DNA of 64,000 nt from Bacteroidota bacterium (GTDB taxonomy: Bacteria > Bacteroidota > Bacteroidia > Chitinophagales > JADJOU01): NCBI GenBank assembly GCA_016713645.1, contig JADJOU010000019.1:32365-96364 (forward strand), written 5' to 3'. The first letter of the stretch is position 1, and every line of letters begins with the position of its first letter. Position numbers and translations under genes: made by a program. Positions 48,203 through 59,681 of the stretch are shown here, one piece after another. Below the pieces are notes generated by a model. The model was not told the DNA's origin and did no database searches. It saw only the letters and a program-made list of their open reading frames with translations.

Positions 48203-49033
48203 TTCGATAATCTCTGCGAAGCGCTTTTTCTCCCCATTTATTTCAACAAATCCCTCTTCTATTTTATAGAGTAGATCTCCCCATTGAATTGTACCATTGG
48301 CGGCTTTATCCATAATCCATTCGGGGGTTTCATATTTTTCCTTTTGCAATTTTTCAATTGCATGCAAAACGTCCTCTTCCCATTTAAACTCCATGCTATA
48401 ATCGAGATTTACATGTAATTGATTTTCTAATGCTTTTAGGTCGGGAATTATGTTTGAATAATTTTCTGAAAGATTTTCCACCTGACTGCGCACACTGGGA
48501 GAACTCTTTGTCACAATTTTAGCGCTATTGAATGCCAATCCCTTTTGCAATGCAACTAAATCAGCATTGTATAAAATGGTCCCATGGCTCAAAATGCTCG
48601 TCCGACTTGTAAATTGAGCACTTCCCGTAATTTTATTCCCATTCTCGAGCACAATCGCATTCCGCTCATTCATCGAACAAGGAATGCCCATGGCGACTAG
48701 TGCCTCTGCAATTAAACCAGTACTATGTGTATAATGATTGATTTTATTTCTAGAAAGTGATGAGATGAAGCAAAAGTTCAAATTGCCCTGATCGTGATAA
48801 ACAGTGCCTCCACCAGATATTCTTCGCGCAATTTTCAATTGTCTATTTTGAATAATCGACCAATGCACTTCGTTATAAGCATGTTGATTTTTGCCCAACA
48901 CCAAGCAAGGTTCATTTACATAGGAAAAGAAAAAATCAGTTTCAGCAGTATCTAGATTTCGTATGAAATACTCCTCAGCCGCTAGATTAAAATAGGGATT
49001 TGCGCTCGGCGATATGATGCTGATTCGATTCAT
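48179..49033 (-). CDS. lplA: Lipoate--protein ligase A
   Basis: 284 residues. Activates lipoate with ATP and attaches it to lysines of E2 and GcvH proteins, such as the E2 encoded at 52.7 kb. RRISGGGTVYHDQGNLNF is the lipoyl-AMP binding motif, with catalytic lysine in NGNKITGSAQFTSR and the loop ILSHGTILYNADL. The C-terminal domain (about 200-284) is present. The start overlaps the stop of the upstream pyrophosphatase gene by 4 bases, so the two are translationally coupled. Confidence 0.92.
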   Translation of the reverse strand: MNRISIISPSANPYFNLAAEEYFIRNLDTAETDFFFSYVNEPCLVLGKNQHAYNEVHWSIIQNRQLKIARRISGGGTVYHDQGNLNFCFISSLSRNKINHYTHSTGLIAEALVAMGIPCSMNERNAIVLENGNKITGSAQFTSRTSILSHGTILYNADLVALQKGLAFNSAKIVTKSSPSVRSQVENLSENYSNIIPDLKALENQLHVNLDYSMEFKWEEDVLHAIEKLQKEKYETPEWIMDKAANGTIQWGDLLYKIEEGFVEINGEKKRFAEIIESMNQGLL

Positions 49034-49643
49034 TCACTGAAATTGTTCACATAATCTTTTCGACTAGCCTGAATAATTTGACGCGCTTCCTCTTGATCAT
49101 ATTCTGCATCGATGATGCACAGAGGAGATGCGTCGGGAAGATTTTTATACGTGAGGAAATAGTGTTTCAACCGCTGAATAACGGATGGTTCTACTTCAAA
49201 AATAGAATTGAATTTTCCATAGATTTCATCATCGACTAATACAGCGATTATTTTATCATCCGCTTCGCCATGATCGATCATTCTGAATCCACCAATGGGC
49301 TTAGCTTTCAAAAGTATATTGCCTCGTGGAATATGATAAGAAGTCAGTACGCAGACATCCAATGGGTCATGGTCGCCTTGAACAATTTCAAGTTCAGATT
49401 TAGATTTCGCCCATTCCGCTACTGCAGTATCGCAATAGGTCTGCGGAATAAATCCGTAGAGACATGGGACGATATTGGAATATTTCTGAGGTCTATCTAT
49501 TTTAACGATTCCGCTCGGTTTATCAATTTCATATTTCAAAATATCTGAAGGAACAATTTCTATAAATACATTGACAATATTGGGGGCCTTCTCCCCTACT
49601 TCGACGCCATGCCATGGATGAAGGGTGAATTGATTTTTTTCAT
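49030..49643 (-). CDS. ppa: Inorganic pyrophosphatase, family I (frameshifted N-terminus)
   Basis: About 204 residues after repair. The given frame begins at 49539 with MKYEIDKPSGIVKIDRPQKY, but the real start is ATG 49643 (MKKINS), joined after one missing base near 49623 to LHPWHGVEVGEKAPNIVNVF. The catalytic metal-binding aspartates lie in QGDHDPLDVCVL, and a further active-site acidic run is in GEADDKIIAVLVDD. It hydrolyses pyrophosphate in the cytoplasm. Operon with lplA, whose lipoyl-AMP formation releases pyrophosphate. Confidence 0.92.
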
Positions 49644-49652
49644 AAAAACAAA

Positions 49653-50357
49653 TTAAGTATTGGTTGATTGATCCGATACCATGGGAATTGAATGCTCTTT
49701 AAAAAAGATGTAGTACATAAAAATACTCATGGGAATGGTCACAAACAAACCTGTGAAACAAGGCAAGAGTCCTAAGATATTTAAAAACAAAATTTGAATA
49801 TTCAGTGAAATGATGCCAAATAAATTTTTAACGCCAAATTGAATGGAGCTATTCAGTGCTGTGATGACACCTTGATTTCTGAAGTATAAGAAATAAGGAG
49901 AGAAGCCCAACAAGATATTGATGACCAAGAAAATCCCCATTGCATATTGAACGGCATTGAGTACTTCTAGCATTTGCTCATTGGAGATTTTCATCGCCCC
50001 TTTGCTGGTGACGAAACTATTGAGCATCTCTACATCAATTAAATTCAGCGAAGAAAAAATAACGGAGAAAACAATCGATTGAAAGAAAAACAAAATATTG
50101 ATGGAGAGAAAGTGATGTCTCAATCCGTCGAATAAATTGGAAAAGCGACTCGCACCAGTTTTTTCAAAGCGATAAAGAAATAAAGACAAACCAAAAGACA
50201 GCGGGGCAAAAAGGGTATAGACAATAGCATTGGCAAAACGATTGGTGGAAGTGACCAACAAAAGGGCGTAGAGAAACAACATCAAGAATACATATCCGAT
50301 GCTCTCTCCTGCGAATTGTTTGAAAATAGTAAATCCCTGCTTGTAATATCTAAACAT
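49653..50357 (-). CDS. Integral membrane protein of unknown function
   Basis: 234 residues with about six hydrophobic segments (YVFLMLFLYALLLVTST, AIVYTLFAPLSFGLSLFLYR, INILFFFQSIVFSVIFSS, MGIFLVINILLGFSPYFLYF, LFGIISLNIQILFLNILGLL, GLFVTIPMSIFMYYIFFKEH). No signal peptide, charged catalytic motif or recognised domain; the layout recalls small DUF975-like membrane proteins. It lies 9 bases upstream of ppa on the same strand and 85 bases downstream of ppk1, so it may be part of a phosphate-metabolism transcript. Confidence 0.7.
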   Translation of the reverse strand: MFRYYKQGFTIFKQFAGESIGYVFLMLFLYALLLVTSTNRFANAIVYTLFAPLSFGLSLFLYRFEKTGASRFSNLFDGLRHHFLSINILFFFQSIVFSVIFSSLNLIDVEMLNSFVTSKGAMKISNEQMLEVLNAVQYAMGIFLVINILLGFSPYFLYFRNQGVITALNSSIQFGVKNLFGIISLNIQILFLNILGLLPCFTGLFVTIPMSIFMYYIFFKEHSIPMVSDQSTNT

Positions 50358-50442
50358 TATATTTTTTGTTATTGCAAATATATTATTCCTGAATTAAAAT
50401 AGCCATTAAAAGCGCAATAGTCTGCGAGAACAGCCCTTTTTA

Positions 50443-52533
50443 TTACCTGCCAATTTGCTTGAGATACTCTAGGTACAATTCATCCTGACTTCTAATCTCT
50501 TTGAGGGATTTAGACTTTTTGTATTCATTGAGAAGATGGAGATCATGAATGCGCGCCTTTACATTATCGGTCAATTGAATATCTAAAATCCGCTTGAGTT
50601 TGCGCTGAATTCGAGATGCATATACAGGATAAGATACTTCAACCCTATTGTCGATATTCCGAGGCATGAAATCAGCAGACGATATAAAATACTTCGGTTC
50701 TCCCCCATTATAGAAGTAATAAATTCTTCCATGTTCGAGGTATTTGTCGATGATGCTAATTGCTTGAATATTCTCGCTCAGTCCTTTAATACCGGGGATT
50801 AGACAACATATTCCTCGAATAATCAACTTTATCTTCACGCCAAAGGAATTGGCCAAATAGAGTTTGTCGATGATTTCAAAATCGACCAAACTATTCATCT
50901 TAAGAATAATCTCCGCTCTTCTGCCAGCCTTCGCATGTTCAATCTCCTGTTGAATCAAAGCGAGGTATTTTCTTCGGGTATTAAATGGAGAGACAATCAA
51001 ATGCTGATAATTGTTGAGATTTCGACTCGTCTCCAAATAAGTAAAGACTTTTTCTAATTCTTTAGCAATCTCTTGATTGCAGCTAAAAATGCCGATATCG
51101 CTATACAATTCTGCTGTTTGTTCATTAAAATTGCCGGTTGCAACGTATGAATAATACTTGTCTTTCCGATTCTCTACGCGCTTGATCAAGCATATTTTGC
51201 TATGCACTTTCATCGTTGGTGTGCCAAAGATAATTTTGACATTTTCATCTTGCATGAGTTGTGCCCACTCGATATTGGCCTCTTCGTCAAAACGCGCATG
51301 CAATTCTAAGACAGCCGTCACTTTCTTTCCATTTTTCACTGCATTGATCAGCGTATTGACTACTTGAGAATGGCGCGCAAGCCGATACAAGGTAATTTTG
51401 ATAATCTCTACTTTCGGGTCAATAGATGCTTCGCGCAAGAAATCGACGAAGTAATCAAAGGAGTGATAAGGATATTGCACCAAAATATCCTGCTTGGCCA
51501 CAGCTTTAAATAAGGTAGGACTTTTATCAAACACTGCTTTGGACAATTGCTCGATTTTTGGATACTTCAAATGTTGCATGCCAAAATCTGGAAACTTGAT
51601 AAAGTCCTTGAAATTATGATAGCGACCACTCTTGATGACATTGCTCTTCGCGATATCATTCCGCTTGAGTATGTATGCTAAGAGATCGTCAGGAATAAAT
51701 TTATCGCAGATAAAACGAACAGGCTTTCCTTTTTTTCGCTGTTTAAGTCCGATGGAAACTTTATCGATTACACTTTTCTGCACGTCATTATCGATATCCA
51801 ATTCGGCGTCTCTCGTCAATTTAATTGTATATGCTTCGATATTCTCATAGTTGAAAATATAGAAAATATCATTGAGACAAAGTCTTATGACATCATCGAG
51901 CATAATGACGCAATGATTGTCCTTATACTTTGGCAAAACGATAAAACGAGGTATAAATTCAGTGGGTAATTCCAGCAGTGCGTATTTGGCATTTTTATGA
52001 ACGCCGTCGCTCATCTTCACCGCCAAATAAATATTCTTATCCTTGAGAATGGGGAATTTTCGCTTATCATCGAGGATGATAGGGGTGATGAATTGCTGAA
52101 TATCTCTCTTAAAATGCGTGATGAGATAGCGCTCTTGCTCTAGGCTGAGGTTGGTCTCATCTCTGAAAATAATCTTTTGATTGGCCAATTCCTCTTTGAT
52201 GATTCGATAAGCTTCCGTAAATCGATCTTGCTGACTGGCAATTTTGCTATAGATTTCGCGCAATAATTTCTTTGGGCTGATCTCATTGAACTTGCCCACC
52301 TTAAAGTTCAATAATCGATTGATTGAACCGACGCGCACGCGAAAAAATTCATCCAAATTATTAGAAAATATCCCCAAAAAACGCAATCTCTCCAATAAGG
52401 GCACTTTATCATCGAATGCTTCTTGCAGAACGCGCTCATTAAAAGCCAACCAGCTAATCTCTCTATTTATAAATCTAGGATCCTTTTCCATCGTCTGTGA
52501 CAAATGTATGAAAGCAAAATCTTTCATAAGCAA
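50443..52533 (-). CDS. ppk1: Polyphosphate kinase 1
   Basis: 696 residues, standard length for PPK1. N-domain FINREISWLAFNERVLQEA and FLGIFSNNLDEFFRVRVGSI. The catalytic phospholipase-D-like domains hold the phosphorylated histidine in TMKVHSKICLIKR, the YVATGNFNEQTAELYSDIG motif and FISSADFMPRNIDNRVEV. It makes polyphosphate from ATP reversibly. The family-like start is the internal Met of MEKDPRFINREISW rather than the first Met of the frame. Together with ppa downstream it supports a phosphate and energy-storage theme. Confidence 0.95.
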   Translation of the reverse strand: MLMKDFAFIHLSQTMEKDPRFINREISWLAFNERVLQEAFDDKVPLLERLRFLGIFSNNLDEFFRVRVGSINRLLNFKVGKFNEISPKKLLREIYSKIASQQDRFTEAYRIIKEELANQKIIFRDETNLSLEQERYLITHFKRDIQQFITPIILDDKRKFPILKDKNIYLAVKMSDGVHKNAKYALLELPTEFIPRFIVLPKYKDNHCVIMLDDVIRLCLNDIFYIFNYENIEAYTIKLTRDAELDIDNDVQKSVIDKVSIGLKQRKKGKPVRFICDKFIPDDLLAYILKRNDIAKSNVIKSGRYHNFKDFIKFPDFGMQHLKYPKIEQLSKAVFDKSPTLFKAVAKQDILVQYPYHSFDYFVDFLREASIDPKVEIIKITLYRLARHSQVVNTLINAVKNGKKVTAVLELHARFDEEANIEWAQLMQDENVKIIFGTPTMKVHSKICLIKRVENRKDKYYSYVATGNFNEQTAELYSDIGIFSCNQEIAKELEKVFTYLETSRNLNNYQHLIVSPFNTRRKYLALIQQEIEHAKAGRRAEIILKMNSLVDFEIIDKLYLANSFGVKIKLIIRGICCLIPGIKGLSENIQAISIIDKYLEHGRIYYFYNGGEPKYFISSADFMPRNIDNRVEVSYPVYASRIQRKLKRILDIQLTDNVKARIHDLHLLNEYKKSKSLKEIRSQDELYLEYLKQIGR

Positions 52534-52600
52534 TGAATTATAAACAGGTCAAATGTTAATTATTCTATGTTTTGAATAACAAATATTATACATGTGACAA

Positions 52601-52608
52601 TATTTTTG
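52601..52608 (+). promoter_or_regulatory. Possible -7 box TATTTTTG for the E2 gene
   Basis: TAnnTTTG match 48 bases before the ATG at 52657 in the divergent region with ppk1. A TTTG at 52571-52574 is too far away (26 bases) for a classical -33 element. Confidence 0.35.
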
Positions 52609-52656
52609 CGGTTATAAAGGCAGTTTCCTATACTTTTGTCTATCAAGAACTAAAAT

Positions 52657-53978
52657 ATGCCAGCGATAGAAATCATCATGCCCGCTATGGGCGAGGGAAT
52701 CATAGAAGCGACACTCATCAAATGGTTAAAGAACGAAGGCGATGCAGTCGCTATTGACGAGAACATTGCAGAGGTTGCTACGGACAAAGTAAATTCAGAG
52801 GTTCCCAGCAATTTTGCGGGAATTTTGGTCAAGAAATTGTATCAGGAAAATGATGTGGTACCTGTTGGAAAGGCATTTGCACTTGTTTCAGCAGATGGCT
52901 CTATGGATGTTGCGACGACACCGAAGCAAGCTGAACCCATCGCATCAACTAAAGTAGAAAATGCAGTTCAACCCATTATAGAATCAAAACCGGCAGTAGA
53001 ATCCATTCCCGCACATGCAGAGCAAAAGCCAACGGATCAATTCTATTCACCCCTTGTCATGAATATCGCCAAAGAAGAAGGGATATCTATGTCAGAACTA
53101 GGCGCTATCAAAGGAACTGGAGCCAATCAGCGGGTTACGAAAACCGATATTCTAGACTATGTCAAGCAAAGAGGCAATCAGCAGCCAAATGCAAGCAAAG
53201 CACTAAAGAGGAAGAAAACATCTTGGATATAAAAACGGCCGGTGCAAGTCCAGTGGCCAAAATCGGCGACAATGTAGAAATTGTGGAAATGGATAGAATG
53301 AGGAAACTCATCGCTGACCACATGGTCAAATCGCTTCAAATCTCGCCGCATGTGAGCTCTTTTGTAGAGGCCGACCTAAGCAATGTCGTAGCATGGAGAA
53401 ACAAGATGAAGAAAGTCTTTAAAGAGCGCTACAATGAAAATCTGACCTTCATGCCGATATTCGTAGAAGCGATTGCAAAGGCCATCAAGGACTTCCCTAT
53501 GATTAATTCCTCTTTGGAAGGCAATAATATCCTCATCAAAAGAGATATCAATATTGGCATCGCAGCAGCACTTCCCTCTGGAAATTTAATCGTCCCCGTG
53601 ATTAAAAATGCGGACCAACTCAATTTGCTCGGTCTCTGCAAAAAAATCAATGATTTAGCGGCGAGAGCGAGAACAAACAAACTCAAACCTGAAGAGATTC
53701 AAGGAGGAACTTATACGATTTCAAACTTAGGTACTTTTGGAAATTTATTGGGCACGCCGATTATCAATCAACCGCAAGTGGCAATATTGGCAGTGGGTGC
53801 GATTGTAAAGCGACCAGTTGTCATTGAGCGCGAAGATGGAGATTTCATCGGTATCCGATCGATGATGTACCTATCCCACTCTTATGACCACAGAGTCATC
53901 GACGGTTATATTGGTGGATCTTTTGTCAAACGCGTAGCGGAATACCTTGAAGGATTTGATATTAAGCGCGAGATTTAA
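52657..53978 (+). CDS. 2-oxoacid dehydrogenase E2 (dihydrolipoyl acyltransferase; frameshifted)
   Basis: About 440 residues in one gene: lipoyl domain (1-80) with lipoyl lysine K44 in EVATDKVNSEVPS; a linker; a peripheral subunit-binding domain (FYSPLVMNIAKEEGISMSEL, GTGANQRVTKTDILDYV); and the catalytic acyltransferase domain, with TYTISNLGTFGNLLGTPIIN and the active site SYDHRVIDG (His, Asp). One missing A near 53206 breaks SKALKEEENILDIKTAG. Single-lipoyl E2 proteins of this form usually serve branched-chain or 2-oxoglutarate dehydrogenases, or pyruvate in this phylum; the acyl substrate cannot be fixed here. LplA (48.2 kb) could lipoylate it. Confidence 0.9.
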
Positions 53979-53998
53979 ACAAAGAAAAATTCTTATAA

Positions 53999-54691
53999 TT
54001 ATATGATTTGCGCATGTTTAATGGCGCGTGTCATCTCTCTTTTTCCAGGAGGTCCAGCGATTTTTTCAATAGAAAAACCAGCTGCTTTCAGATTTCTGCG
54101 CACTTGCCCCTTGGCACAATAGGTCACTAGAATTCCATCTGATTTCAAAGCACTATACATGAGTTTGAATATTTCTTCCGTCCACAATTCAGGTTGAACA
54201 TCGGGATTGAATGCGTCAAAAAAAACGATGTCATAGTGCGCATGCGATTTCAATGATGTAATATCCATGTCAAACTTTGAGCAAGAGCAATTATCATTCA
54301 ATTGATAATTTTCATTCCATGCGCAATCCAATAGACTTCTAAATAATGCTGCCCCATCTTGGGTGCATAAATCCTCTTGGATTAATGCTTCTAAATAAGC
54401 GGTGGAAACTTCCTTAGAAAGTGGAAATTTCTCAAAGGTATCTATCTGTATTTTAAAGGAATGTTCTTTAGCATATAAAGCCGTGAGCCATACATTTAAA
54501 CCCGTTCCAAATCCAAGTTCCAGGATATTCAATTCACGTTTGCCATGCGCCTGAATTCCCGCTTGAATGAATACATGATTGCTCTCTTGAATAGCACCAA
54601 AAGTGGAGTGGTAATGTTCATTCAAAAAAGCGTGTTTAATTGTCGGGGAGCGATCTAATGTTTTGACAATATTGAGAAATGGCCCTTCCAA
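53999..54691 (-). CDS. mnmD: tRNA 5-methylaminomethyl-2-thiouridine methyltransferase MnmD
   Basis: 230 residues, the stand-alone methyltransferase half of proteobacterial MnmC. It converts nm5U34 to mnm5U34. SAM motif ILELGFGTGLNVWLTAL, catalytic region DIVFFDAFNPDVQPELWTEE, then YCAKGQVRRNLKAAGF and GPPGKREMTRA, which is characteristic of DUF752/MnmD. Acts on the same wobble uridine as MnmA (0.3 kb). Its start is 1 base after the stop of tamB, so the two are co-transcribed. Confidence 0.93.
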   Translation of the reverse strand: MEGPFLNIVKTLDRSPTIKHAFLNEHYHSTFGAIQESNHVFIQAGIQAHGKRELNILELGFGTGLNVWLTALYAKEHSFKIQIDTFEKFPLSKEVSTAYLEALIQEDLCTQDGAALFRSLLDCAWNENYQLNDNCSCSKFDMDITSLKSHAHYDIVFFDAFNPDVQPELWTEEIFKLMYSALKSDGILVTYCAKGQVRRNLKAAGFSIEKIAGPPGKREMTRAIKHAQII

Positions 54692-54692
54692 T

Positions 54693-57600
54693 TTATTTCT
54701 TCTTAAATGATTTCATAAATTCTTTGGCATTTTCATATTCCTGACGATACGAGATTCCTACACCCGTTCTATTGATGGCTTTAGAATTAAATGCATCGTA
54801 TTGCCCTTTGCTAAATGCGCGGATTCGCACGTTTCCATCTCTTGAGAGCACATATTCAATATCTAAATCACCTCCAGCAAAGTTCTTCACATTGGCATTT
54901 TCCCTACCGAAATCAAAATTTCCACCGACATTGATGATGAGTCGATTGTTTGCAAACCGCTTAGAAAGGGATAATTGAAGTTCTCTTCTAAGATCTTGAC
55001 TGCTCACAGCACCCGAAGTACTTGTCTCAATCTGATTGTATGAGCGATATTTTAAACCAAAATTGACATCTGATACGAAATTGGTTATCCAATCTGTGAC
55101 ATAATTGGACAATTGATTGGAGAGCCAGTCTGAAACAGTATTTACCCAATCCGTTTGGTTGAGACTATTATTGGGAAATGGACTATAAATAGGCGGCATA
55201 AATCGATTGAATACCAATATACCGAAGACTTGTCGATTCATTTCGTTTTCATTGTTCTTCATCGATTGAACTAAATTATCAAAAGCGGTCTTCAAGTTGG
55301 AATCGAATGACAAGAAAGTAATATCAAAACTAATGTCTGGCTTCAATAAGAGGTTTCTCAATTTCAAATTCAAATCAATAGGGATTTGCAATTTCGCCGC
55401 CTGAGATTGCGCTAAGTCTTCTGAATTGATGTATAGGCGGAGCAATTCATAAGGATTGGCCCTTGTTCTAAATACCGCATCGACATTGATCAATGACTTA
55501 AGCGGGTCGCCCACAAATGTCATCGTACTCCAGGTTTAAGGAAGAATTTTCTTGACGACTCCTTGCAAAGTGAAGAAATAATCATCCTGATCGACTTTAT
55601 AATCCCCGAACATGGTGAATTCCCCATTCTTTTTCATTCTAATTTTCACATTTCCCGTTCCTCTGCATTGATTTTATCCTCGGTAGCTGGATCAAATCTA
55701 ACATGCAATTTACATGCTCGTGTGACTTCAATATCAATATCCATATTGATGCCCGTTTTCTTTACTGCAATATTCTTAGGCTTCTCTTTGGGAGCAGTCA
55801 CCTTGTTTCTGAAATTTAAAAAGCTGTATTTCTCCGTCTCCTTATTGGAATTGAGCATGATGGACATATCTGATCCCTCGATGGCTTTACCAGCGACGTC
55901 AATATCGATCAAAGCATCAGCAGCGCCTTTAAACTTGGCAGTTGCATTGGCAAAGACATTGCCCCAAAAATCTGGATTTTGCTGATAATTGGTTCTGATA
56001 CATTCAATCCGTGCAGTCTTGACGAATACATCAAGATAAAATTTCTTCAACCCTTCATGATAAATCGTTCCGCCTCCGTAAGCGGTATTCCCAAATCGAT
56101 CTGTCAATGTAACTCCGTCTAAGACGATTCCCTTTTCTGTAAATCGAGCAATTTGATTCTTTAAAAAATAGGTGGTATGTAAAAAATTGACCGTTGTCTG
56201 CAATGTATTTATATTGACAAATCCAGTCAATATTGGCTTAGAAATTGGTCCATGCAGATTTAATTTACCGCTTAACTTGCCTTTATTATTATACATGTAT
56301 TCACTGACAAAATTATCCAATACATTCGGGGTAAGTTGATTAATACTCACATCGACATTGATTTCATCGGTTTTTGTTTTATTAGCCTTGTAAAATCCGT
56401 CAATATTGATATCTTGAAATTTACCTATAATACTCGACTTTAAAATTACTTTTCCTTCGTGCTCATCCCATTTACTCTCTACAATTAGATTTCCAACAGT
56501 ATCTCGATTGATAACAATTTTTTCTATTTGGAAATTGGCAATTGGCGCAGGATTTTTAAACACATTCTTGACTTCTACTTTGCCATTGATCAAGCCATAG
56601 AATTTCAAATTGCCCTTTATCAGGCTAGAAGTAATATCATTTAAATTGACTTTTGAAATATTCAAAAACAAGTCTGTCTCTCGATTATCATTTATATCTG
56701 TATGGATTTTTATTTGTTCTGTTTTGTGTGAAACAACAAAATCTTTCACATTCAAAATGCCATCTTGAAATGTAATTTCATGTTTTGGATTGATGCTCCA
56801 AGACTTATTATTTGTGACAATTTGCGAAGAGGTTGCATGCAGATTAAAGCCCTTAGAAATGCCTTTTAAATCTGCCATTAAATTCAATCGAGTCGGATTC
56901 TTTTCGTTATTCACTTTCACATTAAATCGCAGGCTATTATCCTTATAATGTCCAGCTAGTAAAATTGGGGTTAAGAATAGACTGTCTTTTTTAAATAAAC
57001 TATCGGCCTTCAGATTGAAATTAAATGTTGAAGAATTCGAATTCGCAGACAGTAAAATTTTTGGAATAGCAAAATTCCCATAGGCTAATTTATTAAATTC
57101 TCCTTTGATATTCATCGCACGAGAATTGCTATTGAAATTGCCTGTAAAATTCGCTTGGTCTATGTCCTTGAAATCAGGAAGAAATAGAGGAATAATCTTT
57201 TTAGAATTTTCAAGAGATATATCAAATGTAAAATTAGCCGCTTGTTCCAGCTTTTCAACTTGATTTTTTTCATTGAAAAAGTACAAGAAATAATTGTTGA
57301 CAATAATTGGCAAATCTTTGAATTTAAACATTCCATTCAACTCAAGATTCGAGATATCAGAGAATAAGATAATCGAGCGATTCTTACCATTGATTTCAGA
57401 ATTGAGTGATAGGAATTCGATATTATAGGTTCGATAATTCGTTAAATCAACCAATTCAAAATTGTCCAAATTAATCTCTCCTATTAAATTATCAAGGTTT
57501 TTACCTTTGAAATTGACATTGATCAGCGACTTAACCACCCATGGTTTATTGATGAGTTTGATCTCTTGAAAATTCACTTTCCGAACATTCGCAATTAATT

Positions 57601-59407
57601 TAAAGTCGGGAATACTATCTTTCAAGGATACCGTCCCTTTCAAATCCAACTGAGCATTTGGATCATTGATGGCAATTGAACCATTAAATTCTTTGGAGAC
57701 AACATCCCCGTTCAATTCAATATTTTTATATGAATATCCTTTAAACCCAAACTCTTGAATTGTTCCCTTTACATGGCTATTGATATCTTCTAATTTCATT
57801 CCCTGGCCATTCACCGCAATATCAAATTTTGCAGCCCCTAAGAGGTTTGTTTGATTCGTCAAAACACCCATTTGAATATTGTCTCCTTGCACATTGCCTT
57901 TATAAGTCAAACGCTTGATTTCAGGGTTAAACTTGGTTTCAATATCTGCATTGACTTTTCCAATATCCGTAGCAAGTGCAAATTTAGATTTAAAGTCGTT
58001 GTACTTTCCTTTGAAATTCCCAACAAATTTAAAGTTTCCGACTTTAGTAATAGGCTCTGGCAATTTAACTGAAGGAGGCAGAAAAGCTGCGATATTGGCA
58101 ATATTGGCTTCCACTCTTGTAAAATCTGCATCAAATACTGTCTGATCCATTTTAGGCAAACCGATTGCACTCACATTTCCCTCGATGAAAATATTCTTAT
58201 CAATAGAAAGATTTAATTGCTTAGCCTGTATATTGCTCAGTCTCCCTTTAATATGACCCGAGATGAACACTTCATGCTTAAAAAAACTATCGATTTTAAT
58301 AGGGAAATATGCGAGATCAGTGCCCGAAATTTTTGTCTGATCGAGATGTGCATCGATGAGCACATTGGCAATATTTGCATTAAAGTCTCTAAATCGCTTA
58401 AAGTTTAATTTAATTGAATTTTTAATTTCACTGCGATTGGTTTTTAAATCCAAATTATTTAGATAAACATGATTATCAGCCAATGAAAATTTAGTGCGCA
58501 GCGATTTAATTTCTATACCCGATTTTTCTCTCGTGCTCAATGTCTTAATATGCGCATCGAGCACATTATTCATTTGAACAACATCATCGATATCCAATTC
58601 AATCTTAGTAAGAGATAGCCTGTTGATATCAAATTGTCGAGGTTGCGGTTGAAATGCGATATTGTTGTATTTGAAGGTCCCATCAGAAATGCGCACATTA
58701 TCTGCCGAAAATTCAAAAGGAAACGTCAGCGAAAAAAGCGAAGTATCTGGGTTTGTATGATCATTGAATTCAGAGAATTCTATCTTAGGTTCCGTTAGAT
58801 GAACATCCCCAAAGATAATTTCTTTTTCTATATCAAACTTATCGACATCCACTTCCAATCGCGCAATTTTAGTGCTGAGATAGGTCTGTTTCAAACTATC
58901 CAAAAAGATAAATTCTGCTTGATTGATTTGAAGGTTTTTTAAGTCAATTTGCCAATACGTTCCGGTCAACTGTTCTTTGCTCTTGTTTTTTGACAAGAGG
59001 AAATCATAATTGAACACACTATCGCGTGAATTTCTAATCAAATGTATTCGAGGATTGATCAATTGAATATCATTGAAGAAAAGCTTTTTCTTGATGATGC
59101 TAAACAAGCTTATACCCACATTTAACTTTTCAATATAGGCCAAAGTATCTCTGTGTTGATCTCGAATCAAAACATGATGAATGGCAGCTGTTTTAAAAAA
59201 CACGAGCTCGACTCGGTCAACTTTAACTTCCGCATGAAATTTGTCGGATAGAAAAGTAGCTGTCTGATGAACGAGGAAGGATTGAAATTTTGGGGACTTA
59301 ATCAAAAAGAAAATAAATACCCAAATCAGCAATATCAAGCCCAATAAAATCAGGATAATATTTCTAACGTGTTTGTTTATTTTATTAAATGAATCTCGTA
59401 TACTCAA
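54693..59407 (-). CDS. tamB: TamB-like translocation/assembly module protein (frameshifted near the end)
   Basis: About 1,571 residues. An N-terminal membrane anchor (about 17-36: IILILLGLILLIWVFIFFL) is followed by a very long AsmA/DUF490 beta-helix region, a lipid-transfer groove between the membranes in TamB proteins. It ends in the DUF490/TamB C-domain (GTGNVKIRMKKNGEFTMFGD, DDYFFTLQGVV, GDPLKSLINVDAVFRTRANP, GISYRQEYENAKEF). The long frame 59407-55646 and the end 55523-54693 are joined through about three single-base breaks at roughly 55660, 55545 and 55525. TamB works with a BamA-like TamA in phospholipid transport or autotransporter assembly. mnmD follows. Confidence 0.88.
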
Positions 59408-59681
59408 AAATGTAAATTCGGTCTTATGGCAAAATTAAAAAATTAATTGATATCCCCGTTAAGTCTGTGTTTAAAAGGGCATCGATACATGATACATTCA
59501 TGGTGTGCAATCCTTGTTCCATAGTGCCAACAAGCATTGACAAGACTATTCCACTTTAGTTAAATATTATAAACAACCCTGTGCAAATCTCACTTTCCCA
59601 TCACAACAAGGGCCTCTATATATTTAAGCATGACGTTTTTCCCCCTTTGGACTTATAAAAACTTATGCTTATCATTGTGAT

